NCBI GenBank assembly: GCA_008508345.1
Contig: QNGE01000741.1
Coordinates: forward strand, 8,344-72,343
DNA: 64,000 bases
Direction: 5' to 3'
Source: Paragonimus westermani
Taxonomy: Eukaryota; Platyhelminthes; Trematoda; Plagiorchiida; Troglotrematidae
Under the pieces are notes generated by a model that ran no database searches, had not been told where the DNA came from, and worked only from the letters and a program-made list of their open reading frames with translations. This document shows, piece by piece, positions 36,140 through 47,360 of this stretch. Made by a program: the position numbers and the translations under genes. The first letter of the stretch is position 1, and the number at the start of each line of letters is the position of its first letter.

Positions 36140-38950
36140 CGGTACCATGTGTACTTATCATTGCAACATTCGAGCTTGATCTGGTGAACACGTGGAATTA
36201 GTCTGTCACAGTGACTACAGTCAGAGGATCGCTGCGCATAACCGTCACTACAAGTGACCTGCACCGTACTAGCCGGTTCTCCTCTTGCGCACTGCATCCA
36301 TTGTGAACTCGAAGGAGTAAAACCAATATGCACGTAATTTGAGGCATCTGTAGTCCAGCCGATCACTGTCGATTAGTTAGGTGGTAGGCTGGTATGAAAA
36401 CGGAACCCACAATTCCGGGAATCTAAAGATAGAGAAACTCCAATAGTGAGACCTGATTTGGGATGAAAGATATTGAATATATAAAGTACGGGGTGTTTCA
36501 GCAGAAGGGTATGTATTAATATGCTGTAGACTGGACTAGAAAAAGAGATTTGACTTTGAAATGGGAACAACACAGTGACTTCAGCATATAGTGCACTAAC
36601 AAAGCTAGAGAACAGAAAACATTGAGAGGCACTGTGACCCAGGTTTTTGAGAAGTAGAACAAGTGGCTTACCAAATGACGTTGGTTTGTACAAACGGAAA
36701 CACTTTGATTAGCACAATCCACTCACGCCTAACTTGTTTGTCTGCTGTTCGCTGACGGTGCTATACGAGTACACTGATGACCTGACAAGCGAGCGCACTG
36801 GCGTCTGTATTCGTCGCAATGCTATATGGTCAAATCTCCGCGATCTGTTGTACTCATGGCCACGTAACTATCTGTCATTTAACTTTTGGACTTCCGCCCG
36901 GATCGTATTCCTCTAGACGGTTCAGCTCAAGCTACCTCCTCCTGTGATCTGAGACCGATATCATAACGTCCTCCTACTGAGGTCTGTGATACCCAAAGCT
37001 CCTCTTACTGAATTTTGTCTATCTTCATAACAACGGCCTCGGCATCCGTTCGTCAATCATCCGACGGGCGTGTCCTTTTCAACGAAGCTAGTTGACCACC
37101 AACATGAGTTCGACTTCGCCCATGCCTACATCGGCGTTTGGAATCATGTCCTACAACGTAATCCCGAAGATGATTCGAAGACATTGCAGATGGAGGAAGC
37201 TCAAATACCGCACATTCTTTTGATATGGTGTCCAAGCTGAACCACCGTACAACCGCGTAGATAGGGCCGTAGTCCTGTAGACAATGAGCTTTATTTTCAA
37301 CTTCAGGATACGATTCACCCGAACACGTCTTTCAATATGCTTGAAAGTGACGCTAGTTTTGGCTTTCCGACCACGTAACTCGCGTTCCACTGATAGATCA
37401 GTCAACAGGTTGCTACCCAAGTTACAGAACTGTGAACAGCCATTCAGAGTGTCCCCATTGACGTGGATTCCAGATGTATGCTTGGTACCTATGTTGTTCA
37501 TATACAGTTCAAGTGTGGATGCCGCGGCCAGTTACTACAGTGCCTTTTCAGCAGGTGCACTTAGCGAAATATTATCCCAAATAGTAGGGTGCGAATAGTC
37601 GAGTTACATCGTAGATTTGAGGTCCCGAACGTCGTCCGTGCGGTATTTAACTTCCGCACCGTTCTCCAGACCCTGAAGTGCAACTGCTGCTATTGTAGTC
37701 GAACACAAACTAAATAATGTTGGCGTTAAAGCATGGCCATATCTCATGTCAATGGCGACGTTGAAATCGTCAGAGGTCGATCTACTGCGCAGCACCCTGT
37801 TGTAAACCCTTGACTGAATACGCTGGTTCGTCCACGGTATTATAAGGCGATTCATAGGAAATTGAATTCTCTTTGATTTAGTCAACACGGCAAATTTTGG
37901 TCCCGAAAATAACGCGGCTGTCCCCGTTAATTGCGCCCAAGGCAAACCAGACATCGGGTGCCAAAAGCAACTTTGTTCTGCTCCAACAACGTGTGCGACA
38001 AGAAGGAAATTGCATGATATTTATAGGGTGCGTAGTGACCCGCGAACATTCTCGAACGAGAAAACCGAAGGGGCAGACATCAAAGAAGTAGTTAAGGTCA
38101 CTAAGCCACCAATGAGCACGGCGGAGTAGAGGCCAAACGGGTAAAAAATGGTGAACAGTACCTCTCGATTGTTCACAGTATTTCTGCTTGTTATGATTGA
38201 ATGGGATCGTCTTCTTGAGGAAGGAAGCGGTTTTGGGCGGAAAGTTAGGTTTCTGTAACATACTCTTTCCTCCATGTCCATATGGATCATTTAAATGAAG
38301 TTGGCAAGTTTATCTAGACTTCCAAATCTATCAAGCACCGTCCACAATGCCACTTGGCCCACAGATTTGAACACCTTGGTGAAATATTCACAACCAGGAC
38401 ATTTCTTCCGGATCTGTGGGGCGTCGAACGCCATTTCTGCTGTACTGCGACTCTCCCGCCATCCATACTGCTCCTCGGAAACATCCGTCCCCATACATGC
38501 GAAATCCATTCATTTAAGCACGACTCTTGCATTAGACTTTCCAATACAACGATTATGCCGCGGTAACTGTCAATGCTTTGTTTTTTCTCCCATACCGTCG
38601 AAAGAAGATACGGTGAGCTCTTTCTTGAACTGTTGAGCGACTGTCTTCTGCTCACAGTTAGTATCAACTGAATGGTGCAAAGAAGGCTTTAAGCACTCTC
38701 GAAGCAACCCATATTCACCTGCAACCTTTCCGTTTGGGAGTTGACCAAGAGACTTCTCTACCCCCGTCAAATCCGAGTAGAAAGCAGTTAGATTTTTGGT
38801 GTTTTCCTCTTGGTAGACCGGTTACAGTTGCCTTGACCTTCTTGATGTCCTCCGGCTTCGTGCACAAAACTCCAGAGTCCTTGTTAACCGGCGTCCCAGT
38901 AGACTGGACAAGAAGTTCGAAGGTCGCCTTCAGCAAATTTTAGAACTCCT
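36140..38950 (-). mobile_element. LINE family A: decayed RT, zinc finger and 3' UTR
   Basis: Minus strand, from the right: LPNGKVAGEYGLLRECLKPS (about 38735; family NGKAAGEDGIPAEVLK), SYRGI (38570), VFKSVGQVALWTVLDRFG (38340; family AFDTVNREGLWKVLLKFG), HALTPTLFSLCSTTI (37735; family VLAPTLFSLMFSAM), a region like NGxxLxxVxxFxYLGSxL (GDTLNGCSQFCNLGSNL, 37460-37390), HLQCLRIIFG (37170), a degenerate zinc finger ending GHQCTRIAPSAN (36850-36740) and the family A 3' UTR to about 36140. This is the order of an endonuclease-RT LINE. The endonuclease is missing (5' truncation) and stops or shifts occur in every block. A segment at 37880-38290 does not fit the RT alignment and may be an insertion or strong decay. 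Confidence 0.85.
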
Positions 38951-38989
38951 TGTGCTGTAGGCCATCGACGTTGCCGTCCTCCGTCTTGC

Positions 38990-40060
38990 ACGGTTGGTAC
39001 CACTCATTCCGGATTAGTCTGTCACAATGACCGAAGTCAAAGGACGCCTCCGTAATCCAGCCGGCCAGTGCTGGTTATGCAGATGTTGGGCTAGTATGAA
39101 AATGGAACCTTTGTGTTTCGGACACAAAAAATACGGAGACTTTAAATGCAGGATCTAAGTGTTAGGAGGCAAACTCACCAAAACAATCTAGTCAGGACAT
39201 CGGTGACGGCTGAGGAAACCAGTCGTCGTTTCAAACCATCCAGGGCCGTGGTGACGGCTGACGAAATCAGACAGCAACAAAGCACTGGGGGCACGTCGGA
39301 CCGACAAGCAGGATACGTGCAAGTGAGTGGGGGTGTATTGCCAACCTGAGAAACTAAAGCCTATGGAATTGGCCTTACTTGGCCACTTGGAAACGAAATG
39401 GCCTAAACAAGCAGACAGTTACTCATCACCATTTCATAATATATATTTACAGGCATTTCATTCATTTGGTCGAACTGGTTTTTGGCAATACAGGGTGTTT
39501 ACCGCAACCGTGTCTTCCTTGTCTCCGCGCCAGTTAGACTGGGGGAAGCCGCATAGCAGGAACCCAGGTCTGGCAGTCAAGCAGTATTAGAACGTTTGGC
39601 AAGGGAAAGGCGCGTTACATCACTAAGCTGGGAGTAAACATTGAAAATGTAAGGCACGAGATTGTTCACTGTAGGAGTATATAATATTGCGCTCTAGATA
39701 GGAGGAAAGAGAGGCGGAAATTTCATATTGAACTCAGAAACCGGCCAGACATTCCTCACACAATGCACCAAAGAAGCTGAAAAAAAGAGAAGGGAGGTGG
39801 GCCACTAGAGCCCAGATTTCTGAATAGGAGAGCAAGTGGTTTACTAGGCAAGGGCGGTCATTCGTTGATGCGGGTGACAAAGACTGCAAGTACCACCAAA
39901 TACTTGGGCCTAACATACTCGTCATCTTTTCGCCGACGTTGTACTGTGAGTACATTGTTGACCTAATAATGCGAGATGGCCAACATTTTCGAGGCCGCAC
40001 TCATCACAATGCCATATAGCCGTGTCACCACGACCTGTGGCACTTGTGGTTTCTTCCTAC
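38990..40060 (-). mobile_element. LINE family A, second 3' end in the same orientation
   Basis: Zinc-finger trace at 40050-39905 (shared words CCATATAG, GCCGCACTCATCACAATG, CGCCGACG with 3841-3990), then the 3' UTR with AGAGCAAGTGGTTTACTAGG, ending at ATTAGTCTGTCACAATGACC (about 39012-39031). The block 39140-39590 interrupts the match to the other copies and may be a later insertion. Its 3' end lies only about 40 bases from the 5' end of the LINE at 36140-38950. Confidence 0.7.
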
Positions 40061-40164
40061 ATCGCAAGCTTGAATCCACGGCGGCGCAGCTCATTGTGAC
40101 CAGGGTATAGTTCATCGAAGCACTCTCTTTATTGTCCAACTCACGGGTTCCCACGCCATGCACG

Positions 40165-40420
40165 CACTGGCGTTCATGAACCGAAATTCCACTTCATAGC
40201 GCAAGGGCGGTTTCCATTTAGACGTCCTATGCACTTCTGCCTGGTTTTTCGTTTGTGACTGACGCTTCCTGTCGTGTTTTTTTTTCGTTTGCTGTTTTTC
40301 GCCTGTCGGTCCGAGTTTGTTGACTGTTCACTCTTTTGGTCGATCGTGTTGTCTGCAATCCACCGTGTTGAAATAATCGCACCTCCCATGTGATCACCCA
40401 TCACAGGCCGTTCAGCTCAA
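40165..40420 (-). repeat. Family B repeat, inverted partial copy
   Basis: On the minus strand GGTGGATTGCAGACAACACG, TCGACC and GTCAGTCACAAACG follow the order of 25540-25700. It lies directly beyond the zinc-finger trace of the LINE at 38990-40060. Confidence 0.6.
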
Positions 40421-41329
40421 AACGAAGTCCTCCTAAGATCGATATTACAACGCGAACTACTCACCTCAACATCCTGGAATCTTCGTTTTTGATCACCAGG
40501 ATTTCGCTTACCTGCTTTCCTTTGTTTGCAGCTGTTTTGGAATCCAGGCTGTCGTTCATGTTACGGTCGTGACCTAACCAACAAAGCTGATTAAGCATCA
40601 GGATGGCTTCCATTTTACCCGTGTCCGGTCACCGAAACACCTCAGTGTTCGAGACCGTGTCCGACTATCGAATATCCTAGATGCGTTTTAAACATTACAG
40701 ATGGGAATGGATCAGGTAATGCAAGTTCCATTGATACAATGTCTAAGTTTTACTGCCGTGTTGCAGCGTGGAAGGCATTATTGAGTGGTAAGTGAACAGC
40801 TTGGTTTTTATTTTCGGGTTTTGGTTCTTCCAGACGTGTTTTTCAAGACATCTTAAGGCATCGCTATCCCTCACCACGCGGTCCACCAACAGATGTGCCA
40901 ACAGATCGCTACCTAAATGTGCGTATGTCAGGTGTTGGTAAAACTCCTCCCTCCGGAAAGGTTTGAAAGAACGAAATTGTTTTCCCTGTGCTGATATCTC
41001 GACGAAATGTTGATGCCGCGGTCGCGAAAGCCGTGATCAGTCGTTGGATTTCATCTTCGCCTTGTGCGATTAACGCACTATCATCTGCGAACGGAGGTTA
41101 CGCACACATGCACACAAACGCACGCGATATGACTGATATATCGATAATTTTCGTTAGCCGAGCTGACCGCTTTTTGGTGTGATTGCTTTGGATCGATACA
41201 CCTCGTTAGGTCATCAGTTAGTGAGTGCTCTTGCAATAGAGGTGTTACGGCTTGAAGTAACCAAGACAGGTGACTTAGTAAAACGGTGGTTGACGGAGCC
41301 AGTTCTACACACTGATGACGGTGGATCAC
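40421..41329. other. Unrecognised stretch
   Basis: Nothing recognisable. Confidence 0.4.
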
Positions 41330-41489
41330 CACACCGAATATGTGGATATTCCAACTCTCAGCGCGGCAGTGAGATACGCCCAAAATCTCACAGTCAGCCG
41401 ATCGCGGACAACACGGACGACCGGACTGGACCCACGGACGAGGCATGGTAATCAAAAAACACCTTGACAGAAGGCGTCGCCCACACACA
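41330..41489 (+). repeat. Family B repeat, left part of a split copy
   Basis: GCGGACAACACGGACGACCGG and GAAGGCGTCGCCCACACAC match 25565-25690 in order. The match breaks at a CA repeat (41483-41501) where a LINE end begins. Confidence 0.65.
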
Positions 41490-41885
41490 CACACACGGTT
41501 GGCGGCATTCGATTCGAATTAGCCTGTCACAGTAGCCGAAGCCAACGGACGCCATACTCACAATTGGCTTGCGCCGCACCATTTGCGGTTCAAACCACAC
41601 ACCACATGTCCAGTGTAAACCCGAAGGAATAAGACCAGGTGTGTGAGTGAGACCTTTGTGCTCAGCTGGCCAATGCTGGTTGACTAGTTGGTTGGCTAAC
41701 GGGGAAAGGAAACCCTTATCTCTCGGAGAGTAAACAGAGGAAGACCGCAATAACGAGATCTAGACTGAGAAGAAAGATTTGTACAGTGTAATACAAGAAG
41801 CATTACAATGTAGGACTGCATGTTAGTGCATCTCAGAGAAGAAAAGGATGAAAAACAATTCATATTGAACTATAGAAAATCTGAC
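41490..41885 (-). mobile_element. LINE family A 3' end inserted into family B
   Basis: The sequence from CGGTTGGCGGCATTCGATTC (41500) to the block ending near 41880 matches 3266-3655 closely (shared: CAGTGTAAACCCGAAGGAAT, TCTTATCTCTCGGA-like, GAGATCTA-ACTGAGAAGAAAG, GTGCATC-CAGAGAAG). Only the 3' UTR is present, about 390 bases, as expected for a strongly 5'-truncated insertion. The (GT)n tail on the minus strand is the CA run at 41483-41501. Confidence 0.75.
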
Positions 41886-42055
41886 AGACAAACACACACA
41901 AGTCGGGCTGAAGCGCACATGACGTGGAGGCGGAAACCGAAGCTATTTTGTAGACCAAACTTCTGGCTCATAAACGCCGGCACGCGCGTGGCGTGGGAAC
42001 CAGCGTGTTGGGCAATAAAGATTGTGGTTTTATTGAACACCTTTTCGCTACACTA
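41886..42055 (+). repeat. Family B repeat, right part of the split copy
   Basis: CACACACAAGTCGGGCTGAAG, GCACATGACG, GGCAATAAAGATTGTGGTTT and CTTTTCGCTACACT continue the family B match from where it broke at about 41489. The end carries the hairpin CAATAAAG...TTTTATTG (42014-42036). Confidence 0.7.
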
Positions 42056-42089
42056 GCACAGGTTAGCTAGTCCTGGTAACCAGTAATTT

Positions 42090-42320
42090 TTTAATCCGCT
42101 GTATTTGGAGGAGACCCGATTGTGGAAAATTTGGATTTCGGCAGAATTCCAACCAGCGATAGGAACAGATTGCTCTGACGCACCGAGTACTTCAATGGTT
42201 GAGCGGCAGAGCCGGAACCACGCAATGAATCCATAAATTTCACATTCAAATTCATTTATCCGCTGATCCCACTGCATCATTTGGAATCCACTAGATGATT
42301 CGGAGGACTGATTGGCAATC
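42090..42320 (-). repeat. SINE family C, diverged copy
   Basis: GATTGTGGAAAATTTGGATT and the B-box remnant GGTTGGAATTCT (42154-42143) match the 22.7 kb copy, as does the flank CACATTCAAATTCATTTATC. A partial further copy may lie at 42410-42480. Confidence 0.55.
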
Positions 42321-43839
42321 AAGATTTACGAACTATTTTTTTGCTGAAATCCACCAACGCCGTTTCCGACTGTTGAAATCTTACTGAAAAGTAGTTTGGC
42401 TGATGCTTCAGGAGAGGCTGAACTGTGAAAAATTCAGGCTTTGGTTGACCTCGTGTTGGCAACCCAAACTTACCAAATGCATCCGAACAGTATGAAGTGA
42501 ACCTTGAGAATTACGTGCCTTCCAAAATTACCTAACTACATCAGCTCGTGCGAAGTAGTGAGTTAGCAAATAGGATAGTGCTCTGTGTTTTGATCTTCGG
42601 AAGACATCTCCAACCATATCGTGATCATGCTCCACTGTGTTACTAATCTTATTCCGTATGTTAGGGGTGTGGTAAACTTACCTATTCCAGCAGGAATTCG
42701 AAGACAGCCTTGGCATCTCGTATGCCATTCATAAAGCACAGACTTCATCTTCATTGGAATACTAGTCCCCGACTTCACGTGGCACTCGAGGCCACCGTTT
42801 TTCCATATAAATAAAACCATATTTCCACTGGTTTTGTCAGGTCGAAGATCCAGACGAACACGTGCGTTATTGGCAGGCTGCCGCTTTTGTCTTCTGTGTT
42901 GTCATGTCTTACCGTATCGTAATTTGTGGGTCTTGCACCCTCGATCTGAGTTGAGTCTATTTGTTCAAGATATCCATTTGAAGTATTGTTACTGACCAAT
43001 ACAAAACCATGTTTGCATGAAACCACGTCATTAAAAACTTTATGCCCCAATTTTGGACCCCCCCCCCGTATACCCTTTTGCTCCGTGTGCTTTTGTCGTT
43101 CTCAATTTTCTCCGAATATCCGACAATTTTTGTGCTGATGGTTGAAAGGCAACGTACCAAAAAAAAACTCAGCGTTACCGCTTTCTAAATGCTATGTGGG
43201 TGATCTCCTCATTGTTAAGCAATCATCACAAACGGCTGGTGACATAGGAAAACAGTTGACCACCTGTCATGGTAATTTAACGACTATCTGGGGATTGGAA
43301 AAGGATGGATGCTTATCATTTCCAGACATCCTCATCAGGAGCTATGAGCAGTGCATTGCGCACAGTTAATTGATTTCCTCTTATACCTTCTCTAGTGCAC
43401 TGCTATCGTTTTCACTTTTCAATAAATATGTAGCATTCGTGTAAATGTGGAATGAAGAATCTCGTTCAAATGCTTGTTTAGGACAATGTGTACCACCTTT
43501 ATTTTATAGTTCCCGCTCTATTTTACACTGAATAACGCCATTAACCTGGGAAGTATGATGAAAATGACTAACCACAAGAAAAACACTGATTAATTGGAAC
43601 TAGCCAGTGATTCCACCTGTTTACGTTGATTTCTGCTTATTCTGATCAGTCTTTACCTACTTACAATCGGTACTTGAAAACCTCGAGTGGCGATTGCGAT
43701 CAACGTTTTCGTGACTGCACATTAACAACTACGCTACGACAAATCACATTATCTTCCCATCGGTTAGCCATAATTGCAGTAAGGGGTCCTATTTGGATCC
43801 TTTGGCTGTTCGACTAAATACATACTCTTTGGTACGCCA
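42321..43839. other. Unrecognised stretch with a 10-C run
   Basis: A run of ten C (43058-43067) is the only simple repeat. No domains. Confidence 0.4.
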
Positions 43840-44380
43840 TAATGTAGCGAGAAGGCGTCCAATAAAGCACAATCCTTATTGTCCAAATCGCCAGTCACAT
43901 GCAACGTGCGCTCTCTCGTTTATGAGTCATAATTCCAACCCACAACACGCCCCGGTTTCCGTTCACACGTCGTGTGCACTTCTGACTGGTTAACGTGTGT
44001 GATCGGCGACTTCTATCGGGGGGTTTTCTGCTTGTCATTCCTCGTCCGTTTGTCCGCTTTCGTTGCGCGATGGCTCGTCCGGCTGCTCGTGCTGTTCGCC
44101 ATCCACTCAATGTTGGCCTTGACCGTATTCCAGCATCGTGTCGAGATGTTCTTCTAAATGTTGGAAAAACCACGCCTCCGATCTGGCCGTCTGTGGTATT
44201 TCGCCTGCCCTGCCTTGCCCGTTGGTCCGATCCAGTCGAGCGATGACTCATCCGGTCGCGCACGTTGTTCTTGATCCGATCGCGGCAGGTTTTCGAACGT
44301 ACCTCCCCCCCACGTTGAGGTATTCGGCTGAGCGTTCGAAAACTCGCACCTCCGGCCTGACAATCCACCACAATAACACC
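43840..44380 (-). repeat. Family B repeat, inverted, with a doubled head
   Basis: On the minus strand 44160-43840 is a long family B copy ending in GGACAATAAGGATTGTGCTT, then TATTGGACG and CTCGCTACATT. Immediately upstream (44370-44180) a second, similar head segment is present (two blocks encoding TLSRIPQRGGEVRSK and TFRRTSRHDAGIRSR in one frame), so the head is duplicated in tandem. Confidence 0.6.
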
Positions 44381-46029
44381 TGCCGACTTTATGCTGTTTC
44401 TATCATCATTTCAACGAAAGTGACTTCATTCATCTTGTCCGTATGGGTTCTACATTTTCTCCCAATTTTGGTTTGTTCTAAACAGCTACCTAAGTAACGG
44501 ACGCTTTTACGAAAATGATTCTTCCTCCCCCCTTTCGTTTATTCTTCTACCAGGTAGCGCTGTTAGATACCGTCTGTTTGCTGTTCTTCTGTAGTAAGAC
44601 GCAACCCCCGAAAAGATAACAGTCTCACCTAAGGAATAATTTTTAGGGGGGGTTGGAATTTTTTGTACTGGATACCTTTTATGGTAAAGCGACCCTCCTT
44701 AAACTACACACGAAACATTTTTTTGTATATTGGAATGGGTCCAATCCCTCCGAGACCAGGCCAGCCTGTTTACACGTTAACCGCAAGATGGACTAATATA
44801 CTGCATAATTATGACCGATCTTCTCAAATCGTTCTGGCAATTTCACATTTTATCTACGGTTAACAAGAATCTATCCTAAAACATTCACAACCGACTTAAA
44901 AACTGTGATTGACGCAACTCAGCGCTTTTTCAGTGAATCAAACCAACAATTCATCGAACTCGAAAAGTCTGGTATGGATTTCCTTGAGTTTTTTTGTTTG
45001 CAGCTTTGAGTTGGTGGAATCTACACAAACCTCCCGTATGTCAGATAATCGATGGAACTTGTGTAAATTATGTCCATGATAGCAGAATGTTGCTAATACG
45101 GGCATCCATTCGATGACCCGCTTTGTTCTTACGCCGTCTGTCTCACAATATGATTACGTATGTTTCTCACACAACTATCTCTCATTACTCCCAGTATCTG
45201 GCCCATCAAATATACGGACAACTACACGTACTTCTGAAGATCTCGTTGTTCTCCTCTCAAGACATTTTATTGGGGCTTTTCCTAGATTTCCTGTTTTTGC
45301 GGTGACCAATCTGCAAAAAGCACCAACCAGTGTGTCAAATTCACCGACCTTACGCCGAAGCTTTTCGTGACTGAATCGTAGTCCGTTTGTTGTCTTGGCT
45401 ACAAGGGTATTTTAAAAACGAATGTAGATTCTGTATGACCTAAAAAGTGATTCGTAACGCGTAGACATTAGGACCACGTCTCTGCCAATTGTGAACTGCT
45501 GATCGGTGTATACGAACAAACAGAGACAGTTCACATAACACTGATATATCAAGCGATCCTGCTGTCAGGGGTTGGAGAACAACGATGAAAACAATGGTGT
45601 GACACAATACTAAAGAGAACAATAGTAACAAACCTCAAATGTGACTCTTCGTGAAAATCTTAACTGTATAGAACCATTAGGCTGCATAATGCTTTGTGTC
45701 AAGTGAACATTGAGCAATATAACTATCGTGGTTCGATACAATGCAACGATCAGATTGAAAACAAGTTCACTGCATAAAATGAAGGAAGCACTAATGATAA
45801 TTTAGGCATCGCATCAGTAATAAACGAAGTCGTGAAGAGTTCCCCGAAAAGCGAGCTGTTCATTGGGTAAAAGAACACTTTGATGGGCCAATAAGAGATG
45901 GAAAGTGGCCCTAGGAGTTGGTAAGACTTCCTAAACCGTTCAAAACTAAGGTTCTTTGTTCGCATTTGAAATAAATCAGTATTTCACTGAGGCTTTTAGA
46001 TTAAGCTGCCACACAGATTATATCGTCTG
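44381..46029. other. Unrecognised stretch
   Basis: No clear domain; the frame 45965-45750 on the minus strand lies where the RT end of the neighbouring PLE would be but does not align by eye. Confidence 0.4.
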
Positions 46030-47360
46030 TATTACGCTTGTAAAGGATTAGCTAATGAACTACACTCTATCTTTGCCATAATGATATCAGCTAGCAATGG
46101 TCCTAGTGGTGAGCACATTGCTACTCCGTCCTTTTGACGGTGTAACTTGCCCGAGAGCTTAAACTGAACATTATATGTGCAGCGATAGAGTGACTGCTCT
46201 AGTTCTTCTACTGGTATTCCCACGTCGATATTATTACTTTCAGTATACTGCCCGCGAAACTTAATCGTTTCATTGAGTGGGATACTGGTGAAAAGAAATG
46301 TGAAATCAGACGGGAATAAAGGCTTTAAGGTCCTAACAAACTCGAAGGAACCCCTCAAGCTGTGAATCATTAGTTTTTCCTAACTGGCTCTAACAGCGTG
46401 GTAAGCCATTTTGGCGTCATGTGGTACGGAAAGTTGTACATATCTGAAATCGGTCGTAATGGTGTACCATGGGTAACCCGTGGAGTCTAGCGATTACGGT
46501 GCCTACTGGTCGAATTATTCCAAAAGTTGCCGAATCTTTCAAGCCTTTTTAATTCATACATTTGAGTGTTTTGTTAGTGCTTTCTCAATAACTGTTGTTT
46601 CGTGCATCTCGTTTTATACGCTAACGTATTTGGTTTTATCTTCCAATGACTCATTCATTTTACTCAAGTAATCGGCTTTATCTAAGATGACGATTCCGGG
46701 GCCTCCATCAAATGTAGACATTATTACATTCTCATTCTGTCTTAGAGATTTCAGGGAAGCCAAGTGCTCCCTCGCCATTGATTTTCGGATCAGATACTGA
46801 TAACAAGACTGAACTAGGGTTACTTTGAGCATTTCAGCATTAACAACTGTTGATGGTTGGAGATCACTCAGATGATCATAAGGGTTTTCAAATTGGGTTT
46901 CTAACTCTAACTGTCTAAATATATCCCTAGGATAACCGAATTTCGGTCTTAGCGATAATACTTCGAGAGCAACTTTATCCAAGACCAAGGAAGGGAAATT
47001 ATGTACGTATCGCTCGGGATTTCTTTGCTAAGCCATGTGTCCTTTTCGTTTAGAGCCAGATGTTGTAATGAGGTTCCCGTAACGTTAATGCTATTTTGTC
47101 TAAGGATGGTCCAGTAGTGTTTAGGAAATTCTGAATGATCTATGCATTCTTCCAGAAACGTGATTGAAACGTTCGCTTCCGCCAGTTGCGTACTGAACTT
47201 AATATAATTACTAAGTTCTTTCAGTATAGTGGGATCTTTGGTTTGCTCCAATAATTCGACTATTCATGAGAAGGAACGCGTAACAAACAAGCTCGTTTTC
47301 GCTGCTTCTCTAATCTCTGTTCAACCAATAAAAGAATGCTATTGTTGCGATAACATTGGT
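46030..47360 (-). mobile_element. Decayed Penelope-like element, N-terminal and RT part
   Basis: Minus strand: EIREAAKTSLFVTRSF and ELSNYIKFSTQLAEANVSIT (47320-47150), VLSLRPKFGYPRDI (family LSLGPKFCVP), REHLASLKSLRQNENVIMST and GGPGIVILDKADYLSKMNES (46760-46650; family RPDKGAGVVIMNKxDY), FTFLFTSIPLNETI (46290) and QKDGVAMCSPLGPLLADIIM (46130; family QKDGVAMGSPLGPLLADI). The block order is that of a PLE. The part after the RT B motif, including YVDD and GIY-YIG, is missing below 46030. Frames of 100-124 codons survive, but stops separate them. Confidence 0.9.

Noticed and set aside
41081..41494. 137-codon minus-strand ORF
   Set aside because: It crosses the family B / family A boundary and the CA microsatellite, so it is a chance frame over repeats.
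43325..43360. Hammerhead ribozyme on the minus strand (CTGATGAGGATGTC, then GGAAA)
   Set aside because: The stem II and GAAAC core do not form; only the CTGATGAG half matches.
43895..44371. 158-codon Arg-rich minus-strand ORF as a gene
   Set aside because: It lies entirely within the inverted family B repeat and does not keep its frame in the other copies.
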